A DNA stretch of 64,000 nucleotides, from contig NZ_CACXTS010000001.1 in assembly GCF_902770715.1 (NCBI RefSeq), positions 1 to 64,000 of the forward strand. The letters run 5' to 3'. The notes beneath the pieces were generated by a model that was not told the origin of the DNA, did not search any database, and saw nothing but the letters and a program-made list of their open reading frames with translations. Made by a program: the position numbers and the translations under genes. This document shows, piece by piece, positions 22,915 to 31,559 of the stretch; positions within the stretch are counted from its first letter, which is position 1, and each line of letters begins with the position of its first letter. This DNA is from an uncultured Methanobrevibacter sp. Its GTDB lineage: Archaea; Methanobacteriota; Methanobacteria; Methanobacteriales; Methanobacteriaceae.

Positions 22915-25785
22915 ATGTCAAGTTTAACTAAATATCCAACAACAGTAAGCCAGAGTAGTGGAACTAATATCCGTGAGTTTAGTAGTCTTGCGAATGTGAA
23001 AAATGCAACTTCCTATGCAGTTTCAAATGGTAATGTTGCATCAAGCACAGGAACAAAAAAAAGACCTGCTACAATAACTGCTAAAAATTTCAAATTTAAT
23101 ATTCCAAATGGTTCAAAAATTACAAAGATAACAGTTGAATATGCAAATGCTTACACTGGAAATATTAGTATTGCAGGACCATCAGTAGACTTGTTAAATG
23201 TTAGTGCAAAGGCCAAAAAAGGTAAAGCATTAACTAAAACAGTTACTAAAACAAGTCTGTCATGGACAGGTAGTTTTAGTGTTGCCTCAGTGAATAGTAG
23301 TGCTTTCGGTGTTAAAATTAATTATCCTGCTAATACTAAAGCTGATGTTGGAAAAGTAAAAGTAAAATACGTCCGAATTATTGTTACTTATTCTACTCCA
23401 AATTTCACAATTTCTAGTTCAAAAATAAGCGGTGAATATACTGATGATGAATTTGAAGTGAAATTAACTTGTAATAATAAAGGTAAAACAAGCGGTGGTA
23501 CGAACGTGAAAATAACACTTCCAAGGGGGGTTTATTTTGTTCGTAAAAGCAGTGGTGATGGTAGTATATCTAATAGTAGTAGTTTAGTTTGGAATACTGG
23601 AATTGGTTCGAAATTAAGCGCAAGTGTAAATATTATATTGAAAATCACTACTGATGGAGATCATACTATTAGTTTAAGTGAAACCGCAACAAGCCATACA
23701 AATACCCTAAAAATAAAAACAACACAAGCCCCACCCGATACTGATGATGAAACTGGAGAAGGTACGCCAACTCATGGTGGTGAAGGCAGTATTCATAATT
23801 CAAATACTCAAGGCACGGCTATTCCAGTAACGGGATATGTAGGTTACCCTATTCCTATTTGTATAGATTTTGAAGATAATTATAATTCTCAAGTTATTTA
23901 TGTCAAAAGTAGTAAAGATTTGGAGTTAATAAGAGGCAGGTCAGAATACATAGATTGGACAGATGAGGATGGTGAATATTCTGATGAGACACTTTATTTA
24001 CAAGGGGGCATTCTTGAACAGGAAATCACTGATACCTGGTTTTATGTTACTAATGATGGGAAATTGTACCTTTTTGTAGGATATCCTGATTATGAAAAAA
24101 CTGAATTAACTGTCTATATTAGTGATTGGTATACTGGAGAAGAGGAGTATGAAGGACATTTCAGTATTGAAATAAAACCAAAACCTGAAGATATAGGTGA
24201 TAAAGTTAGTTTAACTGTTTTGAAATTAACTAGTGAAGAAACAGACAGGTTAAGTGATGGGTATAATTATATTGTTTCCTCATACTTGAAAGAAGTTACA
24301 AGTGATTATTATGTTCGGGATTGGGGTAAAAACTTCCGTATGGGAGTTTTAAATGGAGAATTACCATCATTGAATACTAATTATTTACCTACTCAAGATT
24401 TCAATAATATCACTGCTTGGAGTGATCCACTTAAAGAGCCAAATACTTTTGCTTTGGTTAGTTGTGAGTTTACTTATGATGATGACTATCCTGTATATAT
24501 AGTATTCACTGGTGATTATCCAAATTTTGGTGAGGATTTAAAGTTCACTACACCTACCATTAAAAGTAGTGAAAGTGAAGATAACCAATGTATTTTCCCA
24601 GTTCCATTCAAAAAAATTATAGCTGGTGATGGTTCTTTATCAGAACTAAGTTTACAACCTTTTGAATCTAGTAATGGTATTGAATTATTTGATTTTGAAG
24701 AAACTGACATTGAAACAAATAGTAATGTTAGTATACTAGGTTTTCAGGTGAATGTTACCCTTGATACTAATGATAATGTTTTCTTAATTGTAAAATTGAA
24801 AAATCAAAATGATGTTAGTGGCGAAAGAAGCATATTAGTAGAAAATACTGCGGATAATCGTATTGTTAGTATTGGCGGTACTTTTGATTCATGGGGATTT
24901 GATTTTGAAGATTGGGTTGATTTAGAAGATTGGCAAGTTGAACTTGTTGTTTCAAATGTTTGGAATAAAGAAGCATCTGTAACTATTGAAAATATTGAAT
25001 TATTATGGTATGTTAATGAACTCCAAGCAGCAGCGGAGAAATGTTTCGTGAATGGTAAAGACACTAGTCATTATGGTATGTTTCTTTTAGATGTGGATGT
25101 CCCTCAAGGTTTGAAAACTGATGTTAAATACCTTGAAAATGAGGGTACTGATACAAATGATGCCTGTAGGCAGAATATAACTAAAAAAGAAATTACCATT
25201 AAATTTGCTATTCATGGCTGTACAATTGAAGAAACAACAAGTTATCTTCGTTTATTAGGAAAATTATTTGTAAATAAAAGAGATGAATTAAACAGACCTA
25301 TTCTAAATAACATTGAATTTACAAATTATCCTGGTGAGTATTGGAGAGTTCTTATGACTGATCCAATTGATTCTAATACGGATAGTGTGGATTATGAATC
25401 TACTTTAAAATTAGTGTGTCCTGATGGCACTAGTTGGAGTACAGAAGAAACAGTAACCAGCAACAGTGGAAATTGCAATAGCATTACAAAAATCAATCCA
25501 ACAATAATGTTGATTCCACAAGGAGCACAGATTGTAATTCGTGAAGTCAAATCTAACCAGGTAATGATTATTAATCATACTGATTTTGAATCAGGTGATG
25601 TGATAACCGTTGATTGTAAAAATCAGAAACTTTACTTGGAAAAAGCAGGTCAGGAAGATTATGACACAACAGATATTACTGATGCTGTAGATTGGCATGC
25701 TGATTGGTTTAGTCTTAGTGGAAATTATAATTTTGAATGTGAAAACGGTCTTATTCAAACAGTAAGATTCAGAGAAAGAGGGTGA
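22915..25785 (+). CDS. Distal tail protein (Dit/Sipho_tail) with adhesin-like N-terminal domains
   Basis: 956 residues. The C-terminal ~250 residues (DTSHYGMFLLDVDVPQGLK...KEITIKFAIHGCTIEETTSYLRLLGKLF...YWRVLMTD...LKLVCPDG) follow the Sipho_tail/Dit pattern of the ring at the tail tip. Ahead of it lie a beta-rich domain with Ser/Thr/Lys (1-160), a DUF11-like domain (about 165-270: FEVKLTCNNKGKTSGGTNVKITLPRG) and several acidic beta domains. The N-terminal additions look like host cell-wall adhesin modules and may serve in adsorption. Confidence 0.72.
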   Translation: MSSLTKYPTTVSQSSGTNIREFSSLANVKNATSYAVSNGNVASSTGTKKRPATITAKNFKFNIPNGSKITKITVEYANAYTGNISIAGPSVDLLNVSAKAKKGKALTKTVTKTSLSWTGSFSVASVNSSAFGVKINYPANTKADVGKVKVKYVRIIVTYSTPNFTISSSKISGEYTDDEFEVKLTCNNKGKTSGGTNVKITLPRGVYFVRKSSGDGSISNSSSLVWNTGIGSKLSASVNIILKITTDGDHTISLSETATSHTNTLKIKTTQAPPDTDDETGEGTPTHGGEGSIHNSNTQGTAIPVTGYVGYPIPICIDFEDNYNSQVIYVKSSKDLELIRGRSEYIDWTDEDGEYSDETLYLQGGILEQEITDTWFYVTNDGKLYLFVGYPDYEKTELTVYISDWYTGEEEYEGHFSIEIKPKPEDIGDKVSLTVLKLTSEETDRLSDGYNYIVSSYLKEVTSDYYVRDWGKNFRMGVLNGELPSLNTNYLPTQDFNNITAWSDPLKEPNTFALVSCEFTYDDDYPVYIVFTGDYPNFGEDLKFTTPTIKSSESEDNQCIFPVPFKKIIAGDGSLSELSLQPFESSNGIELFDFEETDIETNSNVSILGFQVNVTLDTNDNVFLIVKLKNQNDVSGERSILVENTADNRIVSIGGTFDSWGFDFEDWVDLEDWQVELVVSNVWNKEASVTIENIELLWYVNELQAAAEKCFVNGKDTSHYGMFLLDVDVPQGLKTDVKYLENEGTDTNDACRQNITKKEITIKFAIHGCTIEETTSYLRLLGKLFVNKRDELNRPILNNIEFTNYPGEYWRVLMTDPIDSNTDSVDYESTLKLVCPDGTSWSTEETVTSNSGNCNSITKINPTIMLIPQGAQIVIREVKSNQVMIINHTDFESGDVITVDCKNQKLYLEKAGQEDYDTTDITDAVDWHADWFSLSGNYNFECENGLIQTVRFRERG

Positions 25786-25791
25786 TAAAAT

Positions 25792-28700
25792 ATGGTTTTA
25801 ACTGTTATTTTATTAGATGATAAAGAAGATTTTATCAGTTTCTTAAATCCTGAGTTAATTAGTGTAGAAGAGACTAATGAACAAAAGAAAATTCGTAGTG
25901 TTAATGTTGAATATCTTGTCACTGATTTTGAATCTGCGAAAAAAAACTTCAAAAATGGCAATAAACTCTACATCAGTGGGATACCAAACTCAACACCTTG
26001 TTTGTATGTTATAAATACTAATATAGAGGAGGATTATTTCAAAGAGAATAATATTACTTTTGAACCTGAAGAAGTATTGGTGGAATTAAATTATGCTCCT
26101 CCTTTCAGTCAGACAGACGTAACAGATGGCACCGGCAATACGGTGGACAATGGTTTTACTGTTACAAGTGATGGTGTAGTAACATTAGATAGAAATGCCC
26201 TCGGATACTGGTTTGGAGATTATTATAATATTGGAGTAATCCAAGACTGTTTAGATTCTAATCGCTTGAAGATTAATCCAAAAGGAACAATGACCTTAAT
26301 TGATTTATTAAGGTTTATTGAAGATGAAACGGGTAATGTTTTCATTACAAGATATGAAAAAGATGTGAATGAAAATATTATTCATCGTTACCTTGATTTT
26401 TTAAATCCTGACGATTTTGATAAATCCTGGGATGTGGTTATTGATTATGATTACTCTATTGAAGAAGATGTTTATCGTGTTCCTGCTGAAGATTTAGTTT
26501 TAAGATTATGTGATAAGGAAGATATTCTTTTTGAAGAAACAGCGGATAATCTTGGGTTTAATAGTAGTTTTACGGATTTTGAAATTACTTTACAATATCA
26601 AAAACCAAATCTTGCGATTTCTGTTAGAAGAGAAGTTGAAAATAATAATGTTTTAACTTCTGAAAAGATAGTTTATTCAACATTACAGGATCCCACAGTT
26701 GTAATTGATTTTCCACAACAAGTAGAATTACAATTATATGATACAGCTAATGAAAGAATAGTCTTCAAGTATATGATAAACACAAGAATTGGTGTAGTTC
26801 ATGAGGATATTCTCCAGTTATCATATAACACAGAGAATATTAAATTTGAAACTGATGAAACTGACACCTATAAAGGTATTGCACCAATCCTCACAGGTGT
26901 TGATGAGTTAACTCATAATCAATTAAACAGAGTTATTAAGGATTGGATTGAGCTTGAAGTTACAAAAGATACGTTAGTTCCTATGATTGTGCAAAGGATT
27001 AATTCAGCGAATTATCCTTCTAATGCACAGAATGTCCCAAATAATTACTGGCATAAACCTGTGAAAACAACTAATAATGATGGAAACAAGGAATATGATA
27101 AGGCAACTGCTTATTGGAATGCTCCATTCAGTAAAGTTTCAGGGGAGATTTTTGTTGCAGATGATACGGATACTGGAACTGAATATGATACAATATATAT
27201 GAGGCCTGACCTTGAGTTAGAAAAAGATGATGATCATCATGTGAAAATAGGCACCGTAGAAACATCTGACACAGATCCTTATGCGATTTTTAATGATGTT
27301 TGTATGAAATTAAAAGAAAAAAGAAATCCTACTGTAAATATTGAAGTTGATGTTGCAAACTTCCATGATGGAGTGTATAATGATTATAATCCGTATGATA
27401 AAGTGTCTGTGAAGATTCCTGGTTTTGAAGAGTTGATTGTTGCAAGTGTAAGTAAAACAGTGAAAAAAGCACATGATATAACAGCTACTAAAATTGAATT
27501 AACTAATTACAGTGTTAATACAAAAAATATTCAAAAAGAAACTCATTTACTTGCCGAGAATGTTGAAACTGAGTATCCTAATAAAGTAAATTTTACAGTA
27601 ACTTTAAAAGATGAGGAAGACAATGCAATACCTAATAAATATGTGAGTGTTACTGCATTGAAAGTTGAAAACGGTCAAAAATCATATACCGGAACTACAT
27701 ATAATCGTAAAACTGGTGATGATGGTAAAATTAGTCTTAGCATAGGTTACAAACCTGGAGAGTATGAATTAGAAGCTAATTTCGGTGGAGACACAGAATA
27801 CGAATCATCAACAACCACAGCAAAACTCACAATCACAGGAGTTTATTATAAAACAACCAATCAGAAAATCAAAACAGAAAATCTGAAATGGAGCAAATAT
27901 GGCGTTAGCCCAAAAGGAAAATATGTTACTCGTTCTGATGTAGGATTGAAAGATCAAGAATCTAAAGATAATCTGATAATTGCAATCGGAAAAGCGGTAA
28001 GAGCAGCGGATAAAAGGAAATATGGTAAAGGTTTCCTTGAAACTATTTTTGAAAGAAAATGTCCTCACTGCAATTCTGAAAAACTTTATTGGGGCTTTGA
28101 ATGGGTTAAAAAAAGAGATACTGGATATTTCAAAGCACTAAAATTAACATTATCCGGAGCTAAAACGGGTAGAATAATCTGTAAGAAATGCGGTGCAACT
28201 TACGATGTACTTGGAAATGGTGGAAATAAAAAATTAACTGTCAAAAGAGCAACTAAAAAATCCAGTAAAAGTAATTGCAGTAAACTTAAGAAAGGAACTC
28301 TTAAATTTGGTACAGTTAAAAAAATTGTGAGTAAAAAAGACAATGGTAAAAATAACGGACAAGTTATCTCTAGAAACACATTCCCAGTGTCTCAAACAGG
28401 TAAAGTTAGCAACAAAGTTAAATCCCGTGCTAAAAACCTTGTTGGAAGTAGAACAGGTGTAAGTGCAGTCAAAGAATTAGCAAACTGGATCAGTAAAAAT
28501 ATTAAAACCGAAGACCGTGAAGGTTTTTACCAATCCCCAAGCAAAACATTGGCCCGTAAAAAAGGTAATGATGCTTGTAAAACTGATTTGCTACTTCAAA
28601 TGTGTGATGCTGTAGGAATACAATCTTCTGGAATGGGTGTCTATTATGTTCGTACTAGCAAAGTAACTAAATCAAAGAAGAAAACAAAATCTAAGAAGAA

Positions 28701-28860
28701 AAAGAAGAAAACAAGTCATGTTTTCGCAAAGATAAATGGAAAATGGGTGGATGTCTGCAAGAAGTCACCTTATGGCCATTATCAAACAGGTTACGGGAAA
28801 GTTGGTAGTGCAACAATAACCCAATACCCTTCATTACCCGATATTAACAGAAAATATTAG
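25792..28860 (+). CDS. Tail-tip protein (Tal-like) with Ig-like domain, zinc ribbon and cysteine-peptidase domain
   Basis: 1022 residues. The first ~570 residues resemble the baseplate hub/prophage tail (Tal) family that follows Dit. Residues about 590-685 are an Ig-like domain like those of host adhesins. A CPHC (757-760) and CKKC (797-800) pair forms a zinc ribbon. The C-terminus is transglutaminase-like: Cys929 (GNDACKTD), His976 (TSHVFAKI) and Asp987 (KWVDVCKK), with a Lys-rich insert between Cys and His. It probably cuts pseudomurein cross-links at infection. Confidence 0.78.
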   Translation: MVLTVILLDDKEDFISFLNPELISVEETNEQKKIRSVNVEYLVTDFESAKKNFKNGNKLYISGIPNSTPCLYVINTNIEEDYFKENNITFEPEEVLVELNYAPPFSQTDVTDGTGNTVDNGFTVTSDGVVTLDRNALGYWFGDYYNIGVIQDCLDSNRLKINPKGTMTLIDLLRFIEDETGNVFITRYEKDVNENIIHRYLDFLNPDDFDKSWDVVIDYDYSIEEDVYRVPAEDLVLRLCDKEDILFEETADNLGFNSSFTDFEITLQYQKPNLAISVRREVENNNVLTSEKIVYSTLQDPTVVIDFPQQVELQLYDTANERIVFKYMINTRIGVVHEDILQLSYNTENIKFETDETDTYKGIAPILTGVDELTHNQLNRVIKDWIELEVTKDTLVPMIVQRINSANYPSNAQNVPNNYWHKPVKTTNNDGNKEYDKATAYWNAPFSKVSGEIFVADDTDTGTEYDTIYMRPDLELEKDDDHHVKIGTVETSDTDPYAIFNDVCMKLKEKRNPTVNIEVDVANFHDGVYNDYNPYDKVSVKIPGFEELIVASVSKTVKKAHDITATKIELTNYSVNTKNIQKETHLLAENVETEYPNKVNFTVTLKDEEDNAIPNKYVSVTALKVENGQKSYTGTTYNRKTGDDGKISLSIGYKPGEYELEANFGGDTEYESSTTTAKLTITGVYYKTTNQKIKTENLKWSKYGVSPKGKYVTRSDVGLKDQESKDNLIIAIGKAVRAADKRKYGKGFLETIFERKCPHCNSEKLYWGFEWVKKRDTGYFKALKLTLSGAKTGRIICKKCGATYDVLGNGGNKKLTVKRATKKSSKSNCSKLKKGTLKFGTVKKIVSKKDNGKNNGQVISRNTFPVSQTGKVSNKVKSRAKNLVGSRTGVSAVKELANWISKNIKTEDREGFYQSPSKTLARKKGNDACKTDLLLQMCDAVGIQSSGMGVYYVRTSKVTKSKKKTKSKKKKKKTSHVFAKINGKWVDVCKKSPYGHYQTGYGKVGSATITQYPSLPDINRKY

Positions 28861-28995
28861 ATGTGTTTAAAAATGTGTAAATTAGAATGTCAAGGTTGCT
28901 GTTACAGATATAATTGTGACGGTGACCTGGAAAGATGTTGTTACTTAGTGAAAGCTAAGTGTATAGTTGAAAATCCAAATGAGGAGGAATTTTAA
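28861..28995 (+). CDS. Cys-rich 44-residue mini-protein between the two lysin genes
   Basis: Begins immediately after the stop of the tail-tip gene and ends in TAA overlapping the lysin ATG (TAATG at 28993-28997). Nine of 44 residues are Cys (positions 2, 6, 10, 13, 14, 19, 26, 27, 34). It also supplies the GAGGAGG ribosome site for the lysin. Could be a disulfide- or metal-stabilised mini-protein, perhaps Fe-S or zinc. No family recognised, but position suggests a lysis-related role. Confidence 0.5.
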   Translation: MCLKMCKLECQGCCYRYNCDGDLERCCYLVKAKCIVENPNEEEF

Positions 28996-29855
28996 TGAAA
29001 TTTAAAGCAATTTATGAACTTGCAGTATTGGTTAAATCTTATGTTGAAAAACATCATGAGTTACCGGCTAAAATGTCTACAATAAGTAAAGCGGAGTACA
29101 GTTATTTATTTACAAAAACTGTTATGAATCCTGGAAAGGAAATTGCACAACTGCATTATAAAGACGCACCAAACCCAACAGGTGATGTTATCAATAAAGT
29201 GTTAACAAGAAAAGAATATCAAGATATAGCAAGTGATGTAAATAACTTCGTTTCACCAAACAAAAGGTTGCCTAATTATGATAAGTATCAGAATAAGAAA
29301 ATTAACATAAATCTTTGTGTTTATTGTTTCGCAAAGATCATTAAATTTTATGGGGAAAATCATCGTTTACCTAATACTTGCAAGTTTGACAGTAGTGTTT
29401 TCAAATCTAGTTCCCCATCCAAGTATACTACAAAAGGTGGGAAAGTATGTAAACAATTAATGAAACTTGCAAAAATGAGCATCAACACTTATAACGATGT
29501 GTATAAAGCAATTGCCAAAATCTTTACTTATGATTTTTATTATGATGATTTGCAAACTCAAGCTCAAACAATCGCAAGAAGAAAAGGCAATTGCACAGAT
29601 TTGAATCAAGTTGAAAGAGCAGCATTAAAGGAACTCGACTATGATGTCCAGATAGTCAGAGGTTTGGTCCGATGCAATGATGGTAAAAACTACGGTCATG
29701 TATGGTGCCGTATAAAAATTAATGGCAAATGGATTAATATTGATGCTTCCGCAGCTGCAAAAGGCAAACCGATTGGCAGTGTTATCTGTGCAAAAGTTGT
29801 TGAAATCACAAATATAAATCCTAGTTGGGCCGTCAGTGATGATGGGAAAACATAA
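28995..29855 (+). CDS. Pseudomurein endoisopeptidase (PeiW/PeiP/PeiR-type lysin)
   Basis: 286 residues. Two pseudomurein-binding repeats occupy about 1-60 and 95-150 (patterns such as VKSYVEKHHELPAKM and AKIIKFYGENHRLPNTCKFDS). The catalytic domain is transglutaminase-like with Cys200 (KGNCTDLNQV), His235 (YGHVWCRI) and Asp250 (WINIDAS), as in the lysins of Methanothermobacter phage psiM2/psiM100 and the M. ruminantium prophage. It hydrolyses the isopeptide bond in pseudomurein cross-links to release progeny. No signal peptide is visible, so a holin or another route is needed. Confidence 0.92.
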   Translation: MKFKAIYELAVLVKSYVEKHHELPAKMSTISKAEYSYLFTKTVMNPGKEIAQLHYKDAPNPTGDVINKVLTRKEYQDIASDVNNFVSPNKRLPNYDKYQNKKININLCVYCFAKIIKFYGENHRLPNTCKFDSSVFKSSSPSKYTTKGGKVCKQLMKLAKMSINTYNDVYKAIAKIFTYDFYYDDLQTQAQTIARRKGNCTDLNQVERAALKELDYDVQIVRGLVRCNDGKNYGHVWCRIKINGKWINIDASAAAKGKPIGSVICAKVVEITNINPSWAVSDDGKT

Positions 29856-30041
29856 ATATTATTTTTTTTTTTACGATGATGTAGATTCAAAAGTCTATCT
29901 AAGTAGTAACAGCGAATGTGAAGATTAGATGTAAAAAAAATTATTTTATGAAATATACACCTCGGTTTTATTAAAAATTTTTTAGACTCTCAGTTTTTGT
30001 AATAACTTTTGGATCTATTGAGTAAACGATTTGGTTTGTTG

Positions 30042-30073
30042 CCAGGAACATTATTTTTTTTTAATGTTCCTGG
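30042..30073 (+). terminator. Hairpin terminator closing the late operon
   Basis: A perfect 12-base stem (CCAGGAACATTA with TAATGTTCCTGG) around a loop of eight T residues, followed by TTTATTTTTTTTTT. This is far stronger than the T-run signals elsewhere in the window and marks the end of the prophage late transcript. Confidence 0.75.
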
Positions 30074-30097
30074 TTTATTTTTTTTTAAAGGAAAATA

Positions 30098-30117
30098 TTA
30101 CTTTTCAAATGCTCTCT
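30098..30117 (+). promoter_or_regulatory. Repair-associated element, prophage-end copy
   Basis: TTACTTTTCAAATGCTCTCT, identical over 20 bases to the copy upstream of mre11 at 38833-38852. A TATA-like AATTTATAG lies about ten bases downstream, as at the other copies. No clear gene follows on the + strand, so it may drive a short RNA that ends at the T-run near 30230, or a gene lost at the junction. Confidence 0.65.
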
Positions 30118-30254
30118 CTAAACATAATTTATAGACAATTATTTGTATGATTATGTTCATATGTTTATAACGTGAGGTCAAAAGTATATTATAATGTAAC
30201 ATATAAACAAATTATAGCTTTAAATTTCTTTTTTTTAAAAAATAGTGATGAAGA

Positions 30255-30740
30255 TTATTTGAATCTGTCATCTGACTTTTGTGATTTGGCTTTCTGGTGT
30301 TTGGTTTCAAACCAGCCTATTTTTAATTCATCAATTGTATCCTCATACAATTGCGGAACATAGGGCTTGATGTCCAGGAGAGGTGTTCCGTCTAGAATAT
30401 CTACATTTTCAACATGGACAGTGTTTCCTTCAACTTTGTCCACCTTAACCACGCTCATTCCAATGCGGTTTGGCCTTTTTGGTGATCTTGTTGCAAATAC
30501 TCCATGGGTATCATTGTCCATAAACGGTTTGACCTCCAGCATATATCCCTCTACTTTGTGAAGTAAATAAATTAAATGAATGTGTGAAAATCCGTCAAGG
30601 TCTTTAAGACCGTCAACATATTTATCCTTGATTTCTAGTGTTCCTTTTATTCCTTTTGCTCCGGTTGGCTGTATTGGCATACCTTCAATTTCTGTAAATT
30701 CTGTATGTATTGTGCCGATAGATTCCAATTCGATATTCAT
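30255..30740 (-). CDS. TrmO/TsaA-like tRNA methyltransferase
   Basis: 161 residues. The signature FATRSPKRPNRIGMS, the start ESIGTIHTEF and the closing DGTPLLDIKPYVPQ are typical of the TsaA/TrmO (UPF0066) family. TrmO N6-methylates t6A at position 37 of certain tRNAs using S-adenosylmethionine. First host gene right of the prophage, with its 3' end facing it. A single-gene unit; the promoter lies in the AT-rich gap at 30741-31105. Confidence 0.85.
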   Translation of the reverse strand: MNIELESIGTIHTEFTEIEGMPIQPTGAKGIKGTLEIKDKYVDGLKDLDGFSHIHLIYLLHKVEGYMLEVKPFMDNDTHGVFATRSPKRPNRIGMSVVKVDKVEGNTVHVENVDILDGTPLLDIKPYVPQLYEDTIDELKIGWFETKHQKAKSQKSDDRFK

Positions 30741-31105
30741 ATTACTATTTTTCGTTTTGTTTTTTAATATAATTTTTCTTTTTTTTCTTAATTTGGATAG
30801 TAACTATAGTTATATTAATTATTTAATCTATGAATTTCGATATATTCTGATAAAACAAAGTAATATGCATTGTATTATTATAAATATTATTATAAATTTT
30901 TAATATTAATATTTAACAATTTTTTATCTTTTATTTAAGTTTTAAATATTTTTTTATTAATATTTGTATTGAAAATTATGTAACTTATTTACGATATGAA
31001 GTAAATTCGGTAATCGATTTAAAAATTCTTTATTTCCTTAAAAACGAAACATTTATATACAATTCGATATAACTTATTATTATCAAAATAAAATGATGTG
31101 AAATT
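30741..31105. promoter_or_regulatory. Divergent AT-rich promoter region (TrmO and Mop genes)
   Basis: 365 bases between two divergent units, very rich in A and T. On the + strand CGAAACATTTATATA at 31045-31059 is an excellent archaeal BRE/TATA match, placing transcription start near 31083, about 23 bases before the first Mop ATG (31106). The rest holds no gene that I can support. Confidence 0.6.
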
Positions 31106-31312
31106 ATGAAACTTAGTGCAAGAAATCAATTAAAAGGTAAAATAACCGGCGTGGACAAAGGCGCTGTAATGGCAAACATTAAAATCGAAGTATCTGAACC
31201 TAATACAATCACTGCAGTAATTACCAAAGAGTCTGCTGAAAAATTAGGTTTAGCTGAAGGTGACGATGTTACAGCTATTATCAAATCTACTGAAGTAATC
31301 ATTGGAAAATAA
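31106..31312 (+). CDS. Mop-domain molybdate/tungstate-binding protein, tandem copy 1
   Basis: 68 residues, a single Mop (TOBE-type) domain: SARNQLKGKITGV...GAVMANIKIEV...ITAVITKESAEKLGLAEGDDVTAIIKSTEVIIGK. Molbindins of this size form hexamers that store molybdate or tungstate oxyanions, or hand them to cofactor synthesis. First of three nearly identical genes, with a strong BRE/TATA upstream. MoaE, a molybdopterin synthase subunit, lies just beyond on the other strand. Differs from copies 2 and 3 at a few residues. Confidence 0.9.
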   Translation: MKLSARNQLKGKITGVDKGAVMANIKIEVSEPNTITAVITKESAEKLGLAEGDDVTAIIKSTEVIIGK

Positions 31313-31339
31313 ATATAATTTGATAGGATGTGAAATAAA

Positions 31340-31546
31340 ATGCAACTTAGTGCAAGAAATCAATTAAAAGGTAAAGTAACTGGTGTAGATCTCGGTGCTG
31401 TAATGGCAAACATTAAAATTGAAGTAAGTGAACCTAACGTTATCACTGCAGTAATCACTAAAGAGTCTGCTGAAAAATTAGGTTTAGCTGAAGGCGATGA
31501 TGTAACCGCAATTATCAAATCTACTGAAGTAATTATCGGAAAATAA
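31340..31546 (+). CDS. Mop-domain molybdate/tungstate-binding protein, tandem copy 2
   Basis: 68 residues, about 93-96% identical to its neighbours (MQLSARNQLKGKVTGVDLG...). Starts 27 bases after copy 1 with GGATGTGA upstream, so co-transcription is likely. DNA identity is also high, including third codon positions in the second half, which points to recent duplication or gene conversion. Raises the dose of the oxyanion-binding protein. Confidence 0.9.
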   Translation: MQLSARNQLKGKVTGVDLGAVMANIKIEVSEPNVITAVITKESAEKLGLAEGDDVTAIIKSTEVIIGK

Positions 31547-31559
31547 ATGAGGTGAAAGG

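Larger units (their letters stand above)
1..30080 (+). mobile_element. Right-hand part of a siphovirus-like prophage (left end outside the window)
   Basis: All genes from the start of the window to the lysin at 29.86 kb run on the + strand in the order typical of tailed-virus genomes: small early genes, terminases, portal, head, connector, tail, tail tip, lysin. A hairpin followed by T residues at 30042-30073 closes the unit, and host housekeeping genes begin at 30255. The two pseudomurein-directed lysins show that the host has a pseudomurein wall. No integrase, replication gene or left attachment site is present, so the left end lies upstream of base 1. The right edge is placed by the terminator and is approximate. 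Confidence 0.93.
29856..30254. other. Prophage-host junction region
   Basis: 400 bases with no convincing protein gene. It holds, in order, AT-rich sequence after the lysin, a strong hairpin terminator (30042-30073), a copy of the repair-associated element (30098-30117) with a TATA-like ATAATTTATAG just downstream, and a T-run at about 30229-30237. The right attachment site should lie here but cannot be defined without the left end. Confidence 0.55.

Noticed and set aside
30172-30363. Possible + strand gene (63 codons) after the prophage
   Set aside because: Most of it is antisense to the well-supported TrmO-like gene, the product has no protein-like pattern, and it runs through a T-run. The start region could instead belong to a short non-coding RNA.
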